The notes: generated from the sequence alone by a model not told the origin. Positions 38,035 through 47,213 are shown, numbered from the stretch's first letter. The stretch: 64,000 nucleotides of DNA from G963677445 sp963677445 (GCA_963677445.2 CAXXGF010000034.1:3923-67922), one strand, 5' to 3'. Made by a program: numbers and translations.

Positions 38035-38460
38035 TTGAGTAATTCTGTTAAACATATCATTCTCGTTGCCGACAGCCAGGAAATGGTCAGGAACTCAATT
38101 AAACAGATAATTAATGAATCGGATGATTTTTTAGCCGGTGGTGAAGCCCGGAATGCCTATGAACTTATGGAGCAGGTAAAAAAAGAAAAATTTGATATTG
38201 TGCTTCTCGATATAAATCTTCCCGATAAAAGCGGCATAGATGTTTTATCCGATCTTAATGATATAAATCCCTCTCTCCCGGTTATTATCACCAGTATGTA
38301 TGATGAAATACAGTTTGTCCGAAAAGCGCTTGATAACGGAGCAAGAGGTTTTCTAAGAAAGACCAATGTCGCTTCAGAACTTTTACCCGCGCTCAGGCTG
38401 TCACTCTCGGGAGAAATTTTTGTGAGTCCTTTTTTTAAAAATAAACTTGAGCAGAACTAA
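38035..38460 (+). CDS. Stand-alone response-regulator receiver domain
   Basis: 141 residues starting at TTG 38035 with AAAGG five bases upstream. Phosphoacceptor Asp in IVLLDINLPDKSG (about residue 60), Thr/Ser switch in VIITSMYDE (about 86), and conserved Lys in FLRKTNV (about 108). The NarL-type receiver lacks a DNA-binding output domain. The gene lies 64 bases upstream of gdhA on the same strand, so a link to nitrogen or energy control is possible but unproven. Partner kinase not in the window. Confidence 0.88.
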   Translation: MSNSVKHIILVADSQEMVRNSIKQIINESDDFLAGGEARNAYELMEQVKKEKFDIVLLDINLPDKSGIDVLSDLNDINPSLPVIITSMYDEIQFVRKALDNGARGFLRKTNVASELLPALRLSLSGEIFVSPFFKNKLEQN

Positions 38461-38523
38461 CACCTATAAGTAAAAAAATAAATTAAAACAGTAATAATTA
38501 CCAAACATTTTGGGAGACAAACA

Positions 38524-39885
38524 ATGTCTGATTTCGTAAAAAATTTGATGGCTGAAGTATTAGCCAAGAACCCTGCCGAACCTGAATTCCATCAGGCGGT
38601 TGAAGAAGTTGCTGAATCACTTGAACTCGTACTCGAAAGACATCCTGAATATCGCGCGCAGAAAATTCTTGAAAGAATTATTGAGCCTGAAAGAGTTATT
38701 ATGTTCCGTGTTCCCTGGATGGATGAGCAGGGTGAAGTTCATGTTAACCGTGGTTTCAGAATTGAAATGAATTCCGCTATCGGACCTTACAAAGGCGGAT
38801 TAAGATTCCATCCTTCGGTAAACCTTGGCATTCTGAAATTTTTGGCCTTCGAACAGGTTTTCAAAAATTCACTGACTACTCTCCCGATGGGCGGTGGTAA
38901 AGGTGGATCAGACTTCGATCCTAAAGGTAAAAGTGATATTAAAATTATGCGTTTCTGCCAGGCTTTCATGAGCGAACTTTATCGCCATATCGGCCCTAAT
39001 ACTGACGTACCCGCTGGTGATATCGGTGTTGGTGGAAGAGAAATCGGCTACCTCTTTGGTCAGTATAAAAAAATCAGAAACGAATTTACCGGTGTTCTTA
39101 CAGGTAAAGGCCTAAACTGGGGCGGCTCATTGATCAGACCTGAAGCTACAGGTTACGGCGCTGTTTATTTCGCTGCCGAAATGCTCAAAACAAAAGGCGA
39201 AACCCTTGAAGGAAAAACATGCCTTGTTTCCGGTAGTGGTAATGTTGCTCAGTATACCGCTGAAAAACTTCTTGATCTCGGCGCGAAACCGATGACATTC
39301 TCAGATTCGAGCGGTTCAATTTTTGATCCTGAAGGTATCGACAGAGATAAATTAGCTTATGTAATGGAACTCAAAAATGTACGCCGCGGAAGGATTAAAG
39401 AATATGCTGAAAAATATCCTAACGCTGTTTATACTCCGTTTGATCCTAACGCTGGCTTCAATCCTCTGTGGGATCACAAATGTGACTGTGCTTTCCCAAG
39501 CGCCACACAGAATGAAATTAATGAAAAAGACGCTCAGAACCTGCTGAACAACGGTTGTTATGTTGTTAGTGAAGGCGCTAACATGCCTACCACACAGGAT
39601 GGCGTTAACCTCTTTCTCGATAAAAAAATCCTTTATGGTCCTGGTAAAGCCGCTAACGCCGGTGGCGTTGCCGTTTCAGGTCTTGAAATGTCACAGAACA
39701 GCATGCGCTATCCATGGAGCCGCGAAGAAGTTGACAATAAACTTCAGGGCATTATGGCAAGCATTCATAAAACATGTGTTGACATTGCTGACAGATTCGG
39801 AACTCCCGGCAACTACGTTAACGGCGCTAACATTGGCGGTTTCCTGAAAGTAGCCGACGCTATGATCGACCAGGGTGTTGTTTAA
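38524..39885 (+). CDS. gdhA: Glutamate dehydrogenase (NADP type, hexameric)
   Basis: 453 residues, typical of the small hexameric class. Catalytic block LPMGGGKGGSDFDPKGKSD (120-138, Lys126), PAGDIGVGGREIGY, and nucleotide-binding VSGSGNVAQYTAEKL are intact. Interconverts glutamate with 2-oxoglutarate and ammonium; this sequence type usually works in assimilation. GGGAG lies eight bases before the ATG. Codon use is richer in GCT, GGT and AAC than its neighbours, as in a highly expressed gene. Followed by a strong terminator. Confidence 0.96.
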   Translation: MSDFVKNLMAEVLAKNPAEPEFHQAVEEVAESLELVLERHPEYRAQKILERIIEPERVIMFRVPWMDEQGEVHVNRGFRIEMNSAIGPYKGGLRFHPSVNLGILKFLAFEQVFKNSLTTLPMGGGKGGSDFDPKGKSDIKIMRFCQAFMSELYRHIGPNTDVPAGDIGVGGREIGYLFGQYKKIRNEFTGVLTGKGLNWGGSLIRPEATGYGAVYFAAEMLKTKGETLEGKTCLVSGSGNVAQYTAEKLLDLGAKPMTFSDSSGSIFDPEGIDRDKLAYVMELKNVRRGRIKEYAEKYPNAVYTPFDPNAGFNPLWDHKCDCAFPSATQNEINEKDAQNLLNNGCYVVSEGANMPTTQDGVNLFLDKKILYGPGKAANAGGVAVSGLEMSQNSMRYPWSREEVDNKLQGIMASIHKTCVDIADRFGTPGNYVNGANIGGFLKVADAMIDQGVV

Positions 39886-39917
39886 TTTCAGAACAAGCTC
39901 TTAAAATATATATTGCA

Positions 39918-39945
39918 GCCTCCGCACCCGCGGAGGCTTTTTTTT
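39918..39945 (+). terminator. Rho-independent terminator of gdhA
   Basis: Perfect stem GCCTCCGC / GCGGAGGC with loop ACCC and eight following T, 33 bases after the gdhA stop. Confidence 0.95.
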
Positions 39946-40470
39946 GCCCGACAAATAAATCCAAATCGAATAATCTCACGCGAAGACGCAAAGAAAATGA
40001 CTGATTTTTTGTAAAGATTAGCCGGGATTCCACTTACCCCGTCAGAGCAAAAAATTATCAGAAAAATTGAAGAAATAACCCTGCGCCTTCAGGCCGGGGA
40101 GCACGGGAAAAACAAACCACCCTCATCGGGCTTTAGCCCAAAGAACAGGGTCGGAAAAATAACGCAACGTACGAATTCCGCTCCCGCCATAATCTGAACC
40201 ATGATTAAAGGATTTAAAGATTGCCTAATTATTCATCGGCAGCATCCTGAAAAAATCAGAGTAAGAGTAGGAGTATGATGACCGGATAGGTGGCGCCGCC
40301 GGGGTTATTCATTTTTTGCCGGGGGTTGGGATTACGATTATGATTAAGATTACGATTATGATTCTTTTATTAGTCGGGATCAATTATAGTATTTCGCATT
40401 TATAATAACCCCGCGCCTTCAGGCCGGGGAGTACGGAAGAAACAAACCACCCTCATAGGGCTTTAGCCCA

Positions 40471-40904
40471 CTGGAGTTTGGTCGTTTTAGATAAAATATT
40501 AGTCTATAATCAAAAGATTCTTTTAAAAAACCCACTTCGTACCAATAATATAATTAACAACGAAGTGGTTAAAATTCATTTTTTTTCTAATAAATCAAAT
40601 ATAGCGCTTAAAAAGCATAGGGTAATTCATAGTTAAAGACTTCATATTTATACTTCTGAGAAAGGCATTCATTATCAGACATCTCATATTTTTGTTTTTT
40701 TTGTTCTTTCCCAATATCGTTTTTTATCCAAACAACACTTAACTTATTCAGATTTTCGTTAATAATCGAAAAATTATTCATTTTTCATCGGTTAGAACAA
40801 AGTACAAAAAACAGACAGTATTGTTAACACACTATATATATTCATAATATTAATAATAATCAAATAATATATAATCTTTAAACTATGAATATGCCAAACT
40901 CCAG
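40471..40904. mobile_element. 434-bp mobile element with 14-bp flanking duplication
   Basis: Ends are an 11-bp perfect inverted repeat CTGGAGTTTGG ... CCAAACTCCAG, with weaker matching further in. AGGGCTTTAGCCCA lies directly on both sides (40457-40470 and 40905-40918). The unsplit repeat copy at about 40131-40144 shows the empty site. Inside is an inverted repeat CACTTCGT ... ACGAAGTG (about 40536-40568) and a 57-codon ORF on the minus strand. No transposase, so it is non-autonomous. The family is unknown. Confidence 0.8.
40608..40781 (-). CDS. Small ORF (57 residues) inside the 434-bp element
   Basis: ATG (complement 40779-40781) to TAA 40608-40610. Reads MNNFSIINENLNKLSVVWIK, NDIGKEQKKQKYEMSDNECL, SQKYKYEVFNYELPYAF. 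It fills most of the element interior, is polar with a basic centre and acidic C-terminal half, and has one cysteine. No Shine-Dalgarno and no recognised family. It may be a real small gene or chance in AT-rich DNA. Confidence 0.4.
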   Translation of the reverse strand: MNNFSIINENLNKLSVVWIKNDIGKEQKKQKYEMSDNECLSQKYKYEVFNYELPYAF

Positions 40905-41157
40905 AGGGCTTTAGCCCAAAGAACAGGGTCGGAAGAATAACCCAAAGTACGAATTCCGCTCCCGCCATAATCTGAACCATGATTAAAGGATTTAAGGATT
41001 GCCTGATTATTTTTCGGTATCGGCCTTGAAAAAATCATAGCCGGGATATAATATTCGCATTTAGCAGAATTTTTATAGGTCACAATTTGTTTACTATTTC
41101 TTATATAGAATTATTGTTGATTCAGATAAAATGAAGTATGAAAGGAGCGCCAAATAA

Positions 41158-41622
41158 ATGACACAGGTCTTTGAACAAATCTTTGAACAACTCGATAAAC
41201 AAATTTCTTCATTCATGCGCAGATGGGGCATTTTATCAATGCGCATATCACTCGGAATAATATTCATATGGTTCGGTATACTTAAACCGATTGGGATTTC
41301 CGCCGCGGCTCCCCTTGTGCTTAAAACCGTAAACTGGATGCCGATCTTTTCACCGGAAGGATGGCTGGCGATAATCGGTTGGTGGGAAGTGGCGATAGGA
41401 GCATTCTTCCTTTTTCGGAAAACAACACGAATCGCGATAGCCCTGCTTTTTCTCCAGATGGTCGGCACATTTATGCCTCTGGTTATCCTCCCCGGAATAA
41501 CCTTTCAGGATGGATACCTCCCCTTCGCCCCAACTATGGAAGGGCAGTATATCATAAAAAACCTGATGATAATTTCCGCCGCGCTTGTTATCGGGGGAAC
41601 AGTGAACAGAAAACAGATATAA
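41158..41622 (+). CDS. DoxX / DUF417-like membrane protein
   Basis: 154 residues with four membrane segments: about 24-45, 68-86, 90-112 and 132-150. Blocks LRISLGIIFIWFGILK-like (MRISLGIIFIWFGILKPIG), GWWEVAIGAFFLF, QMVGTFMPLVILPGITF and GQYIIKNLMIISAALVI match the DoxX/YkgB group of inner-membrane proteins of uncertain function, some linked to redox or stress. AAAGGAG lies 11 bases before the ATG. Stands alone. Confidence 0.8.
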   Translation: MTQVFEQIFEQLDKQISSFMRRWGILSMRISLGIIFIWFGILKPIGISAAAPLVLKTVNWMPIFSPEGWLAIIGWWEVAIGAFFLFRKTTRIAIALLFLQMVGTFMPLVILPGITFQDGYLPFAPTMEGQYIIKNLMIISAALVIGGTVNRKQI

Positions 41623-41912
41623 CATTTAGAGTACACCCCTTTTATTCAATTCATTTTCAGGAGTGTACTCCACTTTGAACTCCTTTATCAGGGACAAAAA
41701 TGTTCTCCCCCAAAAGTTCATCCATTCACTGTTTCATTTGTCACGCGGGAACACAATGAAAAATATCCACACTTTTCCCTCTTTATTTACACCCCTCCTC
41801 AATCGGATCAACAGCCTTCACATATAAATCCCGCTGATAGTAAGAATCACAATTTTTCCTTATCTTGCGTTTGATCGGTGAAACTGAATTTAATCTCTAA
41901 CAGGGGTGTTTG
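41623..41912. other. Intergenic spacer
   Basis: An inverted pair GAGTACACCCCTTTT / CAGGAGTGTACTCC (about 41630-41671) directly after the DoxX-like gene could act as a hairpin terminator. Nothing else recognised. Confidence 0.45.
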
Positions 41913-42486
41913 ATGAGCGCTAGCAGTGAATTTTCTTACCAGTTGCGAGAAATGGTCGAAAACGAACTTAATGAGGAGGAACAAAATTTTATGGGGAGGC
42001 CAGCCGGCTCCCAAAAGACTCGCGGCGAAAAAGCTGCCCTTATTTTTCTTCGCTATACCCTGGACCGCATTTTCACTTTTCTGGATGTATGCCGCGTCCG
42101 GTTTCAGTGTGCCTTTCTCAGGGGGCGGATTTTCATTATTTTCACTTTTCGGCATTCCATTCCTGCTCATCGGAATAGCTATGTTATCCTCTCCTCTATG
42201 GGCAATGAGAAACGGGAAAAGAACAGTTTATATACTGACTAACAGGAGAGCTGTTATATTCGCGGGAGAATTTAACACAGCTATCAGCTCTTATGGTCCC
42301 GAACAGCTCTACTCCACTACCCGCAAGTAAAATCCTGATGGAACAGGTGACATACTCTTTAACACCGAAATAAACTCACTTGTGAAGAATAAAAATATCA
42401 ACACACTTGATCCCGGTTATTACGGCATAAAATATGTAAAAGAGGTTGAAAACCTGGTTAAAAAACTTATCGGGGAAGGCAGGTAA
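41913..42486 (+). pseudogene. PH-like-domain membrane protein gene, frameshift plus internal stop
   Basis: Starts at ATG 41913 with AGGGG upstream: MSASSEFSYQLREMVENELN EEEQ. The expected continuation (ILWGGQPAPKRLAAKKLPLF, two membrane segments, RTVYILTNRRAVIF) is in the next frame; removing one A from the run 41983-41986 joins them. A TAA at 42328-42330 interrupts the frame after YSTTRK, and NPDGTGDILF to LVKKLIGEGR continues to the stop at 42484-42486. Intact relatives have a bacterial PH domain after two membrane helices. Two separate lesions make a real pseudogene likely. Confidence 0.8.
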
Positions 42487-42492
42487 AATTTA

Positions 42493-42645
42493 ATGGTTGA
42501 TGAAATAATATTCGAAACAGGTGGCAAAAGCAAAACATCAAAACAATTAAAAAATGTTTCCGGACCATCATTTATTGTAAAAGATGGAATTCTCCATGGA
42601 GGTGAAAAAACTATCCCCCTTTATCGTTTCGGATTTTTGTATTAA
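42493..42645 (+). CDS. Small hypothetical protein, 50 residues
   Basis: ATG 42493 lies six bases after the broken PH-like gene; AGG is ten bases upstream. Reads MVDEIIFETGGKSKTSKQLK, NVSGPSFIVKDGILHGGEKT, IPLYRFGFLY. Even composition, a glycine-rich beta-strand pattern and position support a real small gene, but no family is recognised. Confidence 0.45.
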   Translation: MVDEIIFETGGKSKTSKQLKNVSGPSFIVKDGILHGGEKTIPLYRFGFLY

Positions 42646-42762
42646 CCCTAACCAAATAAAATAAATTATTAGTCCCAATGATCATATAATTATGCACTTT
42701 TATCTTGTACGCAAAAAAAATACACCATATTTTAACGGTTCATAAAAAAAGAGAGTACAAAA

Positions 42763-43911
42763 ATGAAAAGTATATTTTTATTGTTATTATTTACTTCCTT
42801 CACCCTTTACAGCCAGGTAATTCCTCCCGATTCTCTCATTGAAGAAGTAGTTTATACAATCCAGAACAGTATAGACGCTCAAAATCCTGATCCAATTAAT
42901 GAATTGTTCGACTACGACCTTTTTAAGGAAAGAATATTTGCCGGTCTTGACGTTGATGAGAGCAAACAGGAAGAGTTTATGACCGGGATGAAGAAGGGAT
43001 TCGACTGGGGACAGGAGCTCGTTAACGCCATTAAACTGGAAGGCCATTACACCGCTAAAAGTTACACCAGCGGGAGTGATACTATTAGCGCGTTCTACCG
43101 TATGGTCAGCGGCGGCGGCATTAATTATCATGAATATGAAATTTATTACGACGGTGAATTTCATATTTTCGATGTATATGTATTTCTTACAGGTCAGTAT
43201 ATCAGTGAGGCGATGAGGCAGGTTGTTGAACCTCTCATGCTTCAGGATGACTCTTTCATGGGGCGGCTGAGCGATCTCGGCTCAAAACTTTTTGGTGATA
43301 AGAAAAAGTACATGAATGATCTCAAGCAGTTCCCACTGATTAAAAAAGCGCTTGCCGAAAAAGATTATCAAAAAGTGCATGATCTCTATAAAGACCTCGG
43401 GGAAAAAGCGAGGGCAATGAAATCGATGCAGCTTCAGCATCTTCTTGCGCTCCAGCATATCGACACTGCCCTGATGACAGAATATATTGATATTTACAAA
43501 AAGGATTTCCCCGATGATGTCAGCATTGATCTGATTATGATCGATTATTATTTTACCCTCGGGGAATATGACAAAGCGCTCGAATCGGTTGAAAATCTTG
43601 AATACTGGGCGGAAGATGACGGCTATCTGCAGTATCTCAAATCTAATATCTATTCTGTTAAAGGTGACGCTGAAAACTTCGCGAAGTTTGGCAATCTGAG
43701 TATTGAATGGGAACCCTGGCTTTCTGAGCCCTATTTTACAATGATTGAGTACCAGCTAAAACAAAAAAACTTCACCGAAGTTATTAATTTAATGAAAAAA
43801 CTCAGATATCATTGCTCACTGGAATATAGTGAGGAATCGATGAGCGGATTTGAATTGTTCAGCGACTTTTTAAAGTCGAAAGAATATAAGGACTGGAATT
43901 TTCAGTACTAA
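42763..43911 (+). CDS. Exported TPR-like hypothetical protein
   Basis: 382 residues with a signal peptide (KSIFLLLLFTSFTLYSQ). The N-terminal half (about 20-170) is mixed alpha/beta without known domain. The C-terminal half (about 190-380) contains helix pairs with TPR-like spacing (DYYFTLGEYDKALESVENLE, and IEYQLKQKNFTEVINLMKKL). Probably periplasmic or outer-membrane-associated, with a protein-interaction role. Starts 118 bases after the small gene at 42493. Intact. Confidence 0.75.
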   Translation: MKSIFLLLLFTSFTLYSQVIPPDSLIEEVVYTIQNSIDAQNPDPINELFDYDLFKERIFAGLDVDESKQEEFMTGMKKGFDWGQELVNAIKLEGHYTAKSYTSGSDTISAFYRMVSGGGINYHEYEIYYDGEFHIFDVYVFLTGQYISEAMRQVVEPLMLQDDSFMGRLSDLGSKLFGDKKKYMNDLKQFPLIKKALAEKDYQKVHDLYKDLGEKARAMKSMQLQHLLALQHIDTALMTEYIDIYKKDFPDDVSIDLIMIDYYFTLGEYDKALESVENLEYWAEDDGYLQYLKSNIYSVKGDAENFAKFGNLSIEWEPWLSEPYFTMIEYQLKQKNFTEVINLMKKLRYHCSLEYSEESMSGFELFSDFLKSKEYKDWNFQY

Positions 43912-44211
43912 AACCACATAGTTTTCTAAGGAATAGTAAATTCATACCCTTTAAGATATTTATAAGATTGGGCTATATAAAAAGATAGCCGGCTTTAGAG
44001 CAAGCCGGCTAAGGAGGAAGCAACATTTATTTCAATAACGGGGAGCTAAAACCTGTTTTTTAACTGTCCCGCCTAATTATAATATTCTTTTATGAGAAAA
44101 TCAAACCATAAAATTTTAGCGGGCAATATTTTCGCCGAATGTAGTAATTTACCCGACGAATCGCTAGTATTGTAACATCGGGAGATTTCGTGAAATTCCG
44201 GAGAGAAAATT
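43912..44211. other. Intergenic region with hairpin
   Basis: Contains a perfect 10-bp stem TAGCCGGCTT / AAGCCGGCTA (43986-43995, 44002-44011) with a 6-base loop, which could stop transcription of the upstream gene although no T-run follows. The rest is AT-rich. Confidence 0.6.
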
Positions 44212-44472
44212 ATGGCTAAATCAAATGTTCTGACAATTCGTGTGCCTTGCGATCTGAAAGAGAGAATTGTTTCTGTCGCACGGGAACAAAGAGTATCGAT
44301 TAATCAGTTGGCGATGTATATCTTTTCAAAAGAAATCGGCAATCTGGAGATAAAAGAAAAAATCGCCCGTTATCAAAAAGGTTACTCAAAAGAAAAAATT
44401 ATCGATGATTTTGATGTGGTTATGACCGAAGTCAAAAAACGGGAGGCGCCTGACCGGGATGAGCTTGATTGA
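44212..44472 (+). CDS. Ribbon-helix-helix protein, antitoxin-like
   Basis: 86 residues. The N-terminus VLTIRVPCDLKERIVSVARE then SINQLAMYIFSKEIG has the strand-helix-helix pattern of Arc/HicB/VapB-type DNA-binding antitoxins. The C-terminal tail (KIIDDFDVVMTEVKKREAP) is acidic. No toxin gene adjoins on the same strand, so it may be an orphan. GAGAGAAAATT precedes the ATG. Confidence 0.7.
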   Translation: MAKSNVLTIRVPCDLKERIVSVAREQRVSINQLAMYIFSKEIGNLEIKEKIARYQKGYSKEKIIDDFDVVMTEVKKREAPDRDELD

Positions 44473-44507
44473 GTTATAATTTCCACCTGTTATTTGTTAT
44501 TCAGGAA

Positions 44508-44792
44508 CTAACCATAAACACTATATTCGATACGGCCCAAAACATCTCTTACTTTAGATATCCCCCCGGGAATTTTTATCAATTCCAAAGGCGCCATGCC
44601 ACCTAAGGCCAAATTGGGAATATTCAGCCACTTCAGGAGATTTCCTGCATTTCCCGGCACATCTGAACCGTAAAGGAAAATTTCTTCAGCCCCAGGCGCC
44701 GCTTCAAGAATATTCTTTAATGATACTTTTATTTCTTCCGGCTGCGCTTCGATGAATTCGATTACTGACATGTGTTTTTTTACCTCACTCAT
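44508..44792 (-). CDS. MbcA/ParS/Xre antitoxin-like protein (DUF2384)
   Basis: 94 residues from ATG 44792, with AGGTG seven bases upstream. The C-terminus LKWLNIPNLALGGMAPLELI then VRDVLGRIEYSVYG is the toxin-binding DUF2384 pattern (WL..pN.aL.G..P.eLi ... vl.RiE.gvyg). In intact systems the partner is a RES-domain NAD-degrading toxin; none is present on either side. Either an orphan antitoxin or a relic. Confidence 0.75.
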   Translation of the reverse strand: MSEVKKHMSVIEFIEAQPEEIKVSLKNILEAAPGAEEIFLYGSDVPGNAGNLLKWLNIPNLALGGMAPLELIKIPGGISKVRDVLGRIEYSVYG

Positions 44793-44878
44793 AATGTTCA
44801 CCTATTTGCCAGGCTGTTGAGATTTTTAAAAATCACCCCGGGAAATTCTGACATTTATTTTATGCGAATATAATTTGT

Positions 44879-45580
44879 TTATAAAATTTCTTCAAATCCA
44901 CATTCATCAATTTTCCTGAGTATATAAAAACGAATAAAGAAATATTTAGATGAAGGGGACCCGTTGAGAAATAAATCTTCTGAATATCCCCTGGATTTTT
45001 CAATAATCAGATCATCAAACTCAGGATAATTATTATTCAGGATTATGGTTGAATCCCTGTCACCCTCAAAAATTCTTTGGACCAGGATCTCAGATTTTAC
45101 TGACATCCCCGGTTTAAATGGCAAATAGTTAGTAAATATTATTGTATCCGATTCAGTTGGTTTAGAGGGTCCCCCTTTGTAACCGATCATTATTGTTGAT
45201 TTATATACCAGATTTAATATACTATCTGATACCATTTCCGCAAAATTATTACTCAGTTCCAACATTGTTCTGCTAATATAATTTACCCGCAGTCTGCAGT
45301 TATTTTTATCGCTCAGAAAGGTAAGGCTTTTAATATTTTTTATGGTGCATGAATCGAATAAACTAAAATATGCTTTCGTAATACTATCAGCAGGACTAAC
45401 ATTTATATTAACTGCTTCCCGGCCTTGTACATCAAAAGCAGCTATTACCGACGCATTCAATCTGGCTCTAACGGCAATTTCGGGGATTACAAATTCGTAT
45501 GCTGATACACATATTCTTTGCCCAAAGCTATTAGTAGAAGCTGACAAAATAAATGCTAATAAGCAAAAATAAAATTTCAT
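44879..45580 (-). CDS. Exported hypothetical protein
   Basis: 233 residues with a signal peptide (KFYFCLLAFILSASTNSFG). Residues about 30-105 (PEIAVRARLNASVIAAFDVQ GREAVNINVSPADS) weakly resemble the TonB C-terminal domain. The remainder is beta-rich with no known domain. It may share a transcript with the gene at 45609, 28 bases upstream. Function unknown. Confidence 0.65.
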   Translation of the reverse strand: MKFYFCLLAFILSASTNSFGQRICVSAYEFVIPEIAVRARLNASVIAAFDVQGREAVNINVSPADSITKAYFSLFDSCTIKNIKSLTFLSDKNNCRLRVNYISRTMLELSNNFAEMVSDSILNLVYKSTIMIGYKGGPSKPTESDTIIFTNYLPFKPGMSVKSEILVQRIFEGDRDSTIILNNNYPEFDDLIIEKSRGYSEDLFLNGSPSSKYFFIRFYILRKIDECGFEEIL

Positions 45581-45608
45581 ATTTATCCTGTACTAAACTA
45601 ATAACTGA

Positions 45609-46307
45609 TTAAAAATAAACCGCGACACCAATCCTGATTGAGCGGAGTTCATATCCCCAGTCAGTATAATTGTTCCGGCTTGTCTTACCCCCGCCGCTGG
45701 AACTGCTGTTCCCGGTTTCTTCCCACCCCTTGTATATTTGAGCCTGGTATTCAGAAAAAATCGCTATGTTTTTATATAACGCCGCTTCAATACCCAAAGA
45801 TAATGTTATACCGGTTTTCCACGCAGTATTTGTATATCTGCTATAACTGGAGCCATTAAAATAACTATCAGGTGTATAGTGATATCTATTGTAGTCAATA
45901 CAGCGAAAATCATAATTAACGAAAACGCCACAACCGAAAAATAAATAAACAGGGTTATGCAGTTTTATCAGATAAAGATATTCGATCGTTAATTCAAAAT
46001 AATCATCAGACCGAATATCCTTATTTTTATCATAACTTCTTAGTGTATCTGCATCCTCATCCCAATACTCTGATTTTTCCGAATCTTTATTATTATAAGA
46101 GCCCGAAAAATCAGCGGTAATCCTTAAAGCCGACTCCCTGGAAAAATGATATTTATATGCCACAACAATATCATTTAAGATATAAAACTGGATAGCGTGA
46201 TTATATTCCGCCTTTGAAGAATCTGATTCTGCGACAGACTGTGAAAAACAGATATATGGAAGAAAAAATATTTGTACTACAAATAATATTCTGAATACAT
46301 CTTTCAT
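45609..46307 (-). CDS. Exported outer-membrane beta-barrel-like protein
   Basis: 232 residues from ATG 46307, with GAGGG four bases upstream. Signal peptide KDVFRILFVVQIFFLPYICF SQ. Alternating strands rich in Tyr/Phe and a C-terminal strand ending IRIGVAVYF (terminal Phe) suggest a small barrel. A glycine/serine loop (SSSSGGGKTS) lies near residue 205. No family recognised. Confidence 0.65.
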   Translation of the reverse strand: MKDVFRILFVVQIFFLPYICFSQSVAESDSSKAEYNHAIQFYILNDIVVAYKYHFSRESALRITADFSGSYNNKDSEKSEYWDEDADTLRSYDKNKDIRSDDYFELTIEYLYLIKLHNPVYLFFGCGVFVNYDFRCIDYNRYHYTPDSYFNGSSYSRYTNTAWKTGITLSLGIEAALYKNIAIFSEYQAQIYKGWEETGNSSSSGGGKTSRNNYTDWGYELRSIRIGVAVYF

Positions 46308-46340
46308 TATTACCCTCAAATTTGTTGTATAACAATTTAT

Positions 46341-46577
46341 TTAAGCAGGCTCTAATATATACGGAATTTCCACAAAATTCATCCCGGCAGAAAAATCTTT
46401 TGTATTACGTGTAACCAGAATAAGACTGTTCTCCTTCGCGAAAGCAGCCTGAAACGCGTCCGGCAATTTAACCCGGTATTTTTTTCTCATTTCGGCGGCA
46501 ATATCCGCGATTCTTTTATCAATAATAAGAGTGGGAAATGTTTCCGGCAATTCTGTCACCATAGATTTCTCTTTCAT
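46341..46577 (-). pseudogene. VapC-type PIN toxin lacking its N-terminal half
   Basis: 78 residues. LIIDKRIADIAAEMRKKYR, VKLPDAFQAAFA, LILVTRNTKDF and FVEIPY are the C-terminal half of a PIN toxin, including the D of LPDA and the TRNTKDF block. The first catalytic Asp block (xxDTNVxI) and about 50 residues are missing: a start codon three bases after the antitoxin stop leads straight into MKEKSMVTELPETFP. This looks like an internal deletion that kept the start. Confidence 0.8.
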
Positions 46578-46580
46578 CTG

Positions 46581-46811
46581 TTATTCCCACTCATCTCTGA
46601 GCTCATCAGTATATTGCTGAGCGTCAACTCCCCGCAGTTTCCACATACCGGAAGTTTCCATAATAGGATCTTTTTTTTGCTTTTCTATATTTTCCTTATA
46701 TACCCTGATTGCTTCTCTTATCGTTTCCGCTGTAGAACGGTTCGATTTTTTACTGTAACTGTCAAGCCAGGTTTTCATTTCCGTTGGAAGTGTAACAATT
46801 GTGCGTGTCAT
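46581..46811 (-). CDS. Ribbon-helix-helix antitoxin of a VapBC-like pair
   Basis: 76 residues from ATG 46811, preceded by GGAGAAGG. TRTIVTLPTEMKTWLDSYSK then STAETIREAIRVYKE is an RHH DNA-binding domain. The C-terminal tail (SGMWKLRGVDAQQYTDELRD EWE) is the usual toxin-binding part. Followed after three bases by the truncated PIN toxin. Antitoxin intact, toxin broken. Confidence 0.85.
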   Translation of the reverse strand: MTRTIVTLPTEMKTWLDSYSKKSNRSTAETIREAIRVYKENIEKQKKDPIMETSGMWKLRGVDAQQYTDELRDEWE

Positions 46812-46841
46812 AAACCTTCTCCTTTTTAACAAAAATATCAC

Positions 46842-47213
46842 CTTTACGATATATAATCAACTCATTCTTTTCTGCATTATTTTAAGACAACTGTTTTAAC
46901 AAAAGTACAATACACTAAGAGCGTTAAAAAAATCACCGTTTTACGAAAAATTTTTGAGCTCATGGAATATTTATCATTTGTCTTTTCAATTGTCAATTGT
47001 ACATTATTAATTGTTAATTGAAATTCTTTGCCATTTTGCGTAGAATTTAACTCCTTACGCACTATTCCCCCGGATTTCAGATCGAAAGAAAGAAATAATC
47101 CCGCTGCCCGGGAGCGTCTCTTCCGCTGACAATCTTAATAATTATACAGGCTCAGCCGGTATTCCTCCCCCAATGCGAAAATTTTACGGCTGAAAGTACT
47201 GTTTTCTAATCAA
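46842..47213. other. Intergenic region with 125-bp repeat, copy 2
   Basis: 46935-47057 nearly duplicates 11592-11716 (ACCGTTTTACGAAAAATTTT ... TTTTGCGTAGAATTTAACTC). No gene seen. Confidence 0.85.

Larger units (their letters stand above)
39946..41157. other. Repeat cluster with nested small mobile element
   Basis: Two copies of a composite repeat. Copy 1 is about 40081-40270; copy 2 is split into 40409-40470 and 40905-41045 by the 434-bp element at 40471-40904. Shared landmarks are CGCGCCTTCAGGCCGGGGAG, GGGCTTTAGCCCA, AGAACAGGGTCGG, GTACGAATTCCGCTCCCGCC and CCATGATTAAAGGATTTAA. Between the copies lies a GATTACGATTATG simple-sequence tract (about 40330-40365). No other gene seen. Confidence 0.85.
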
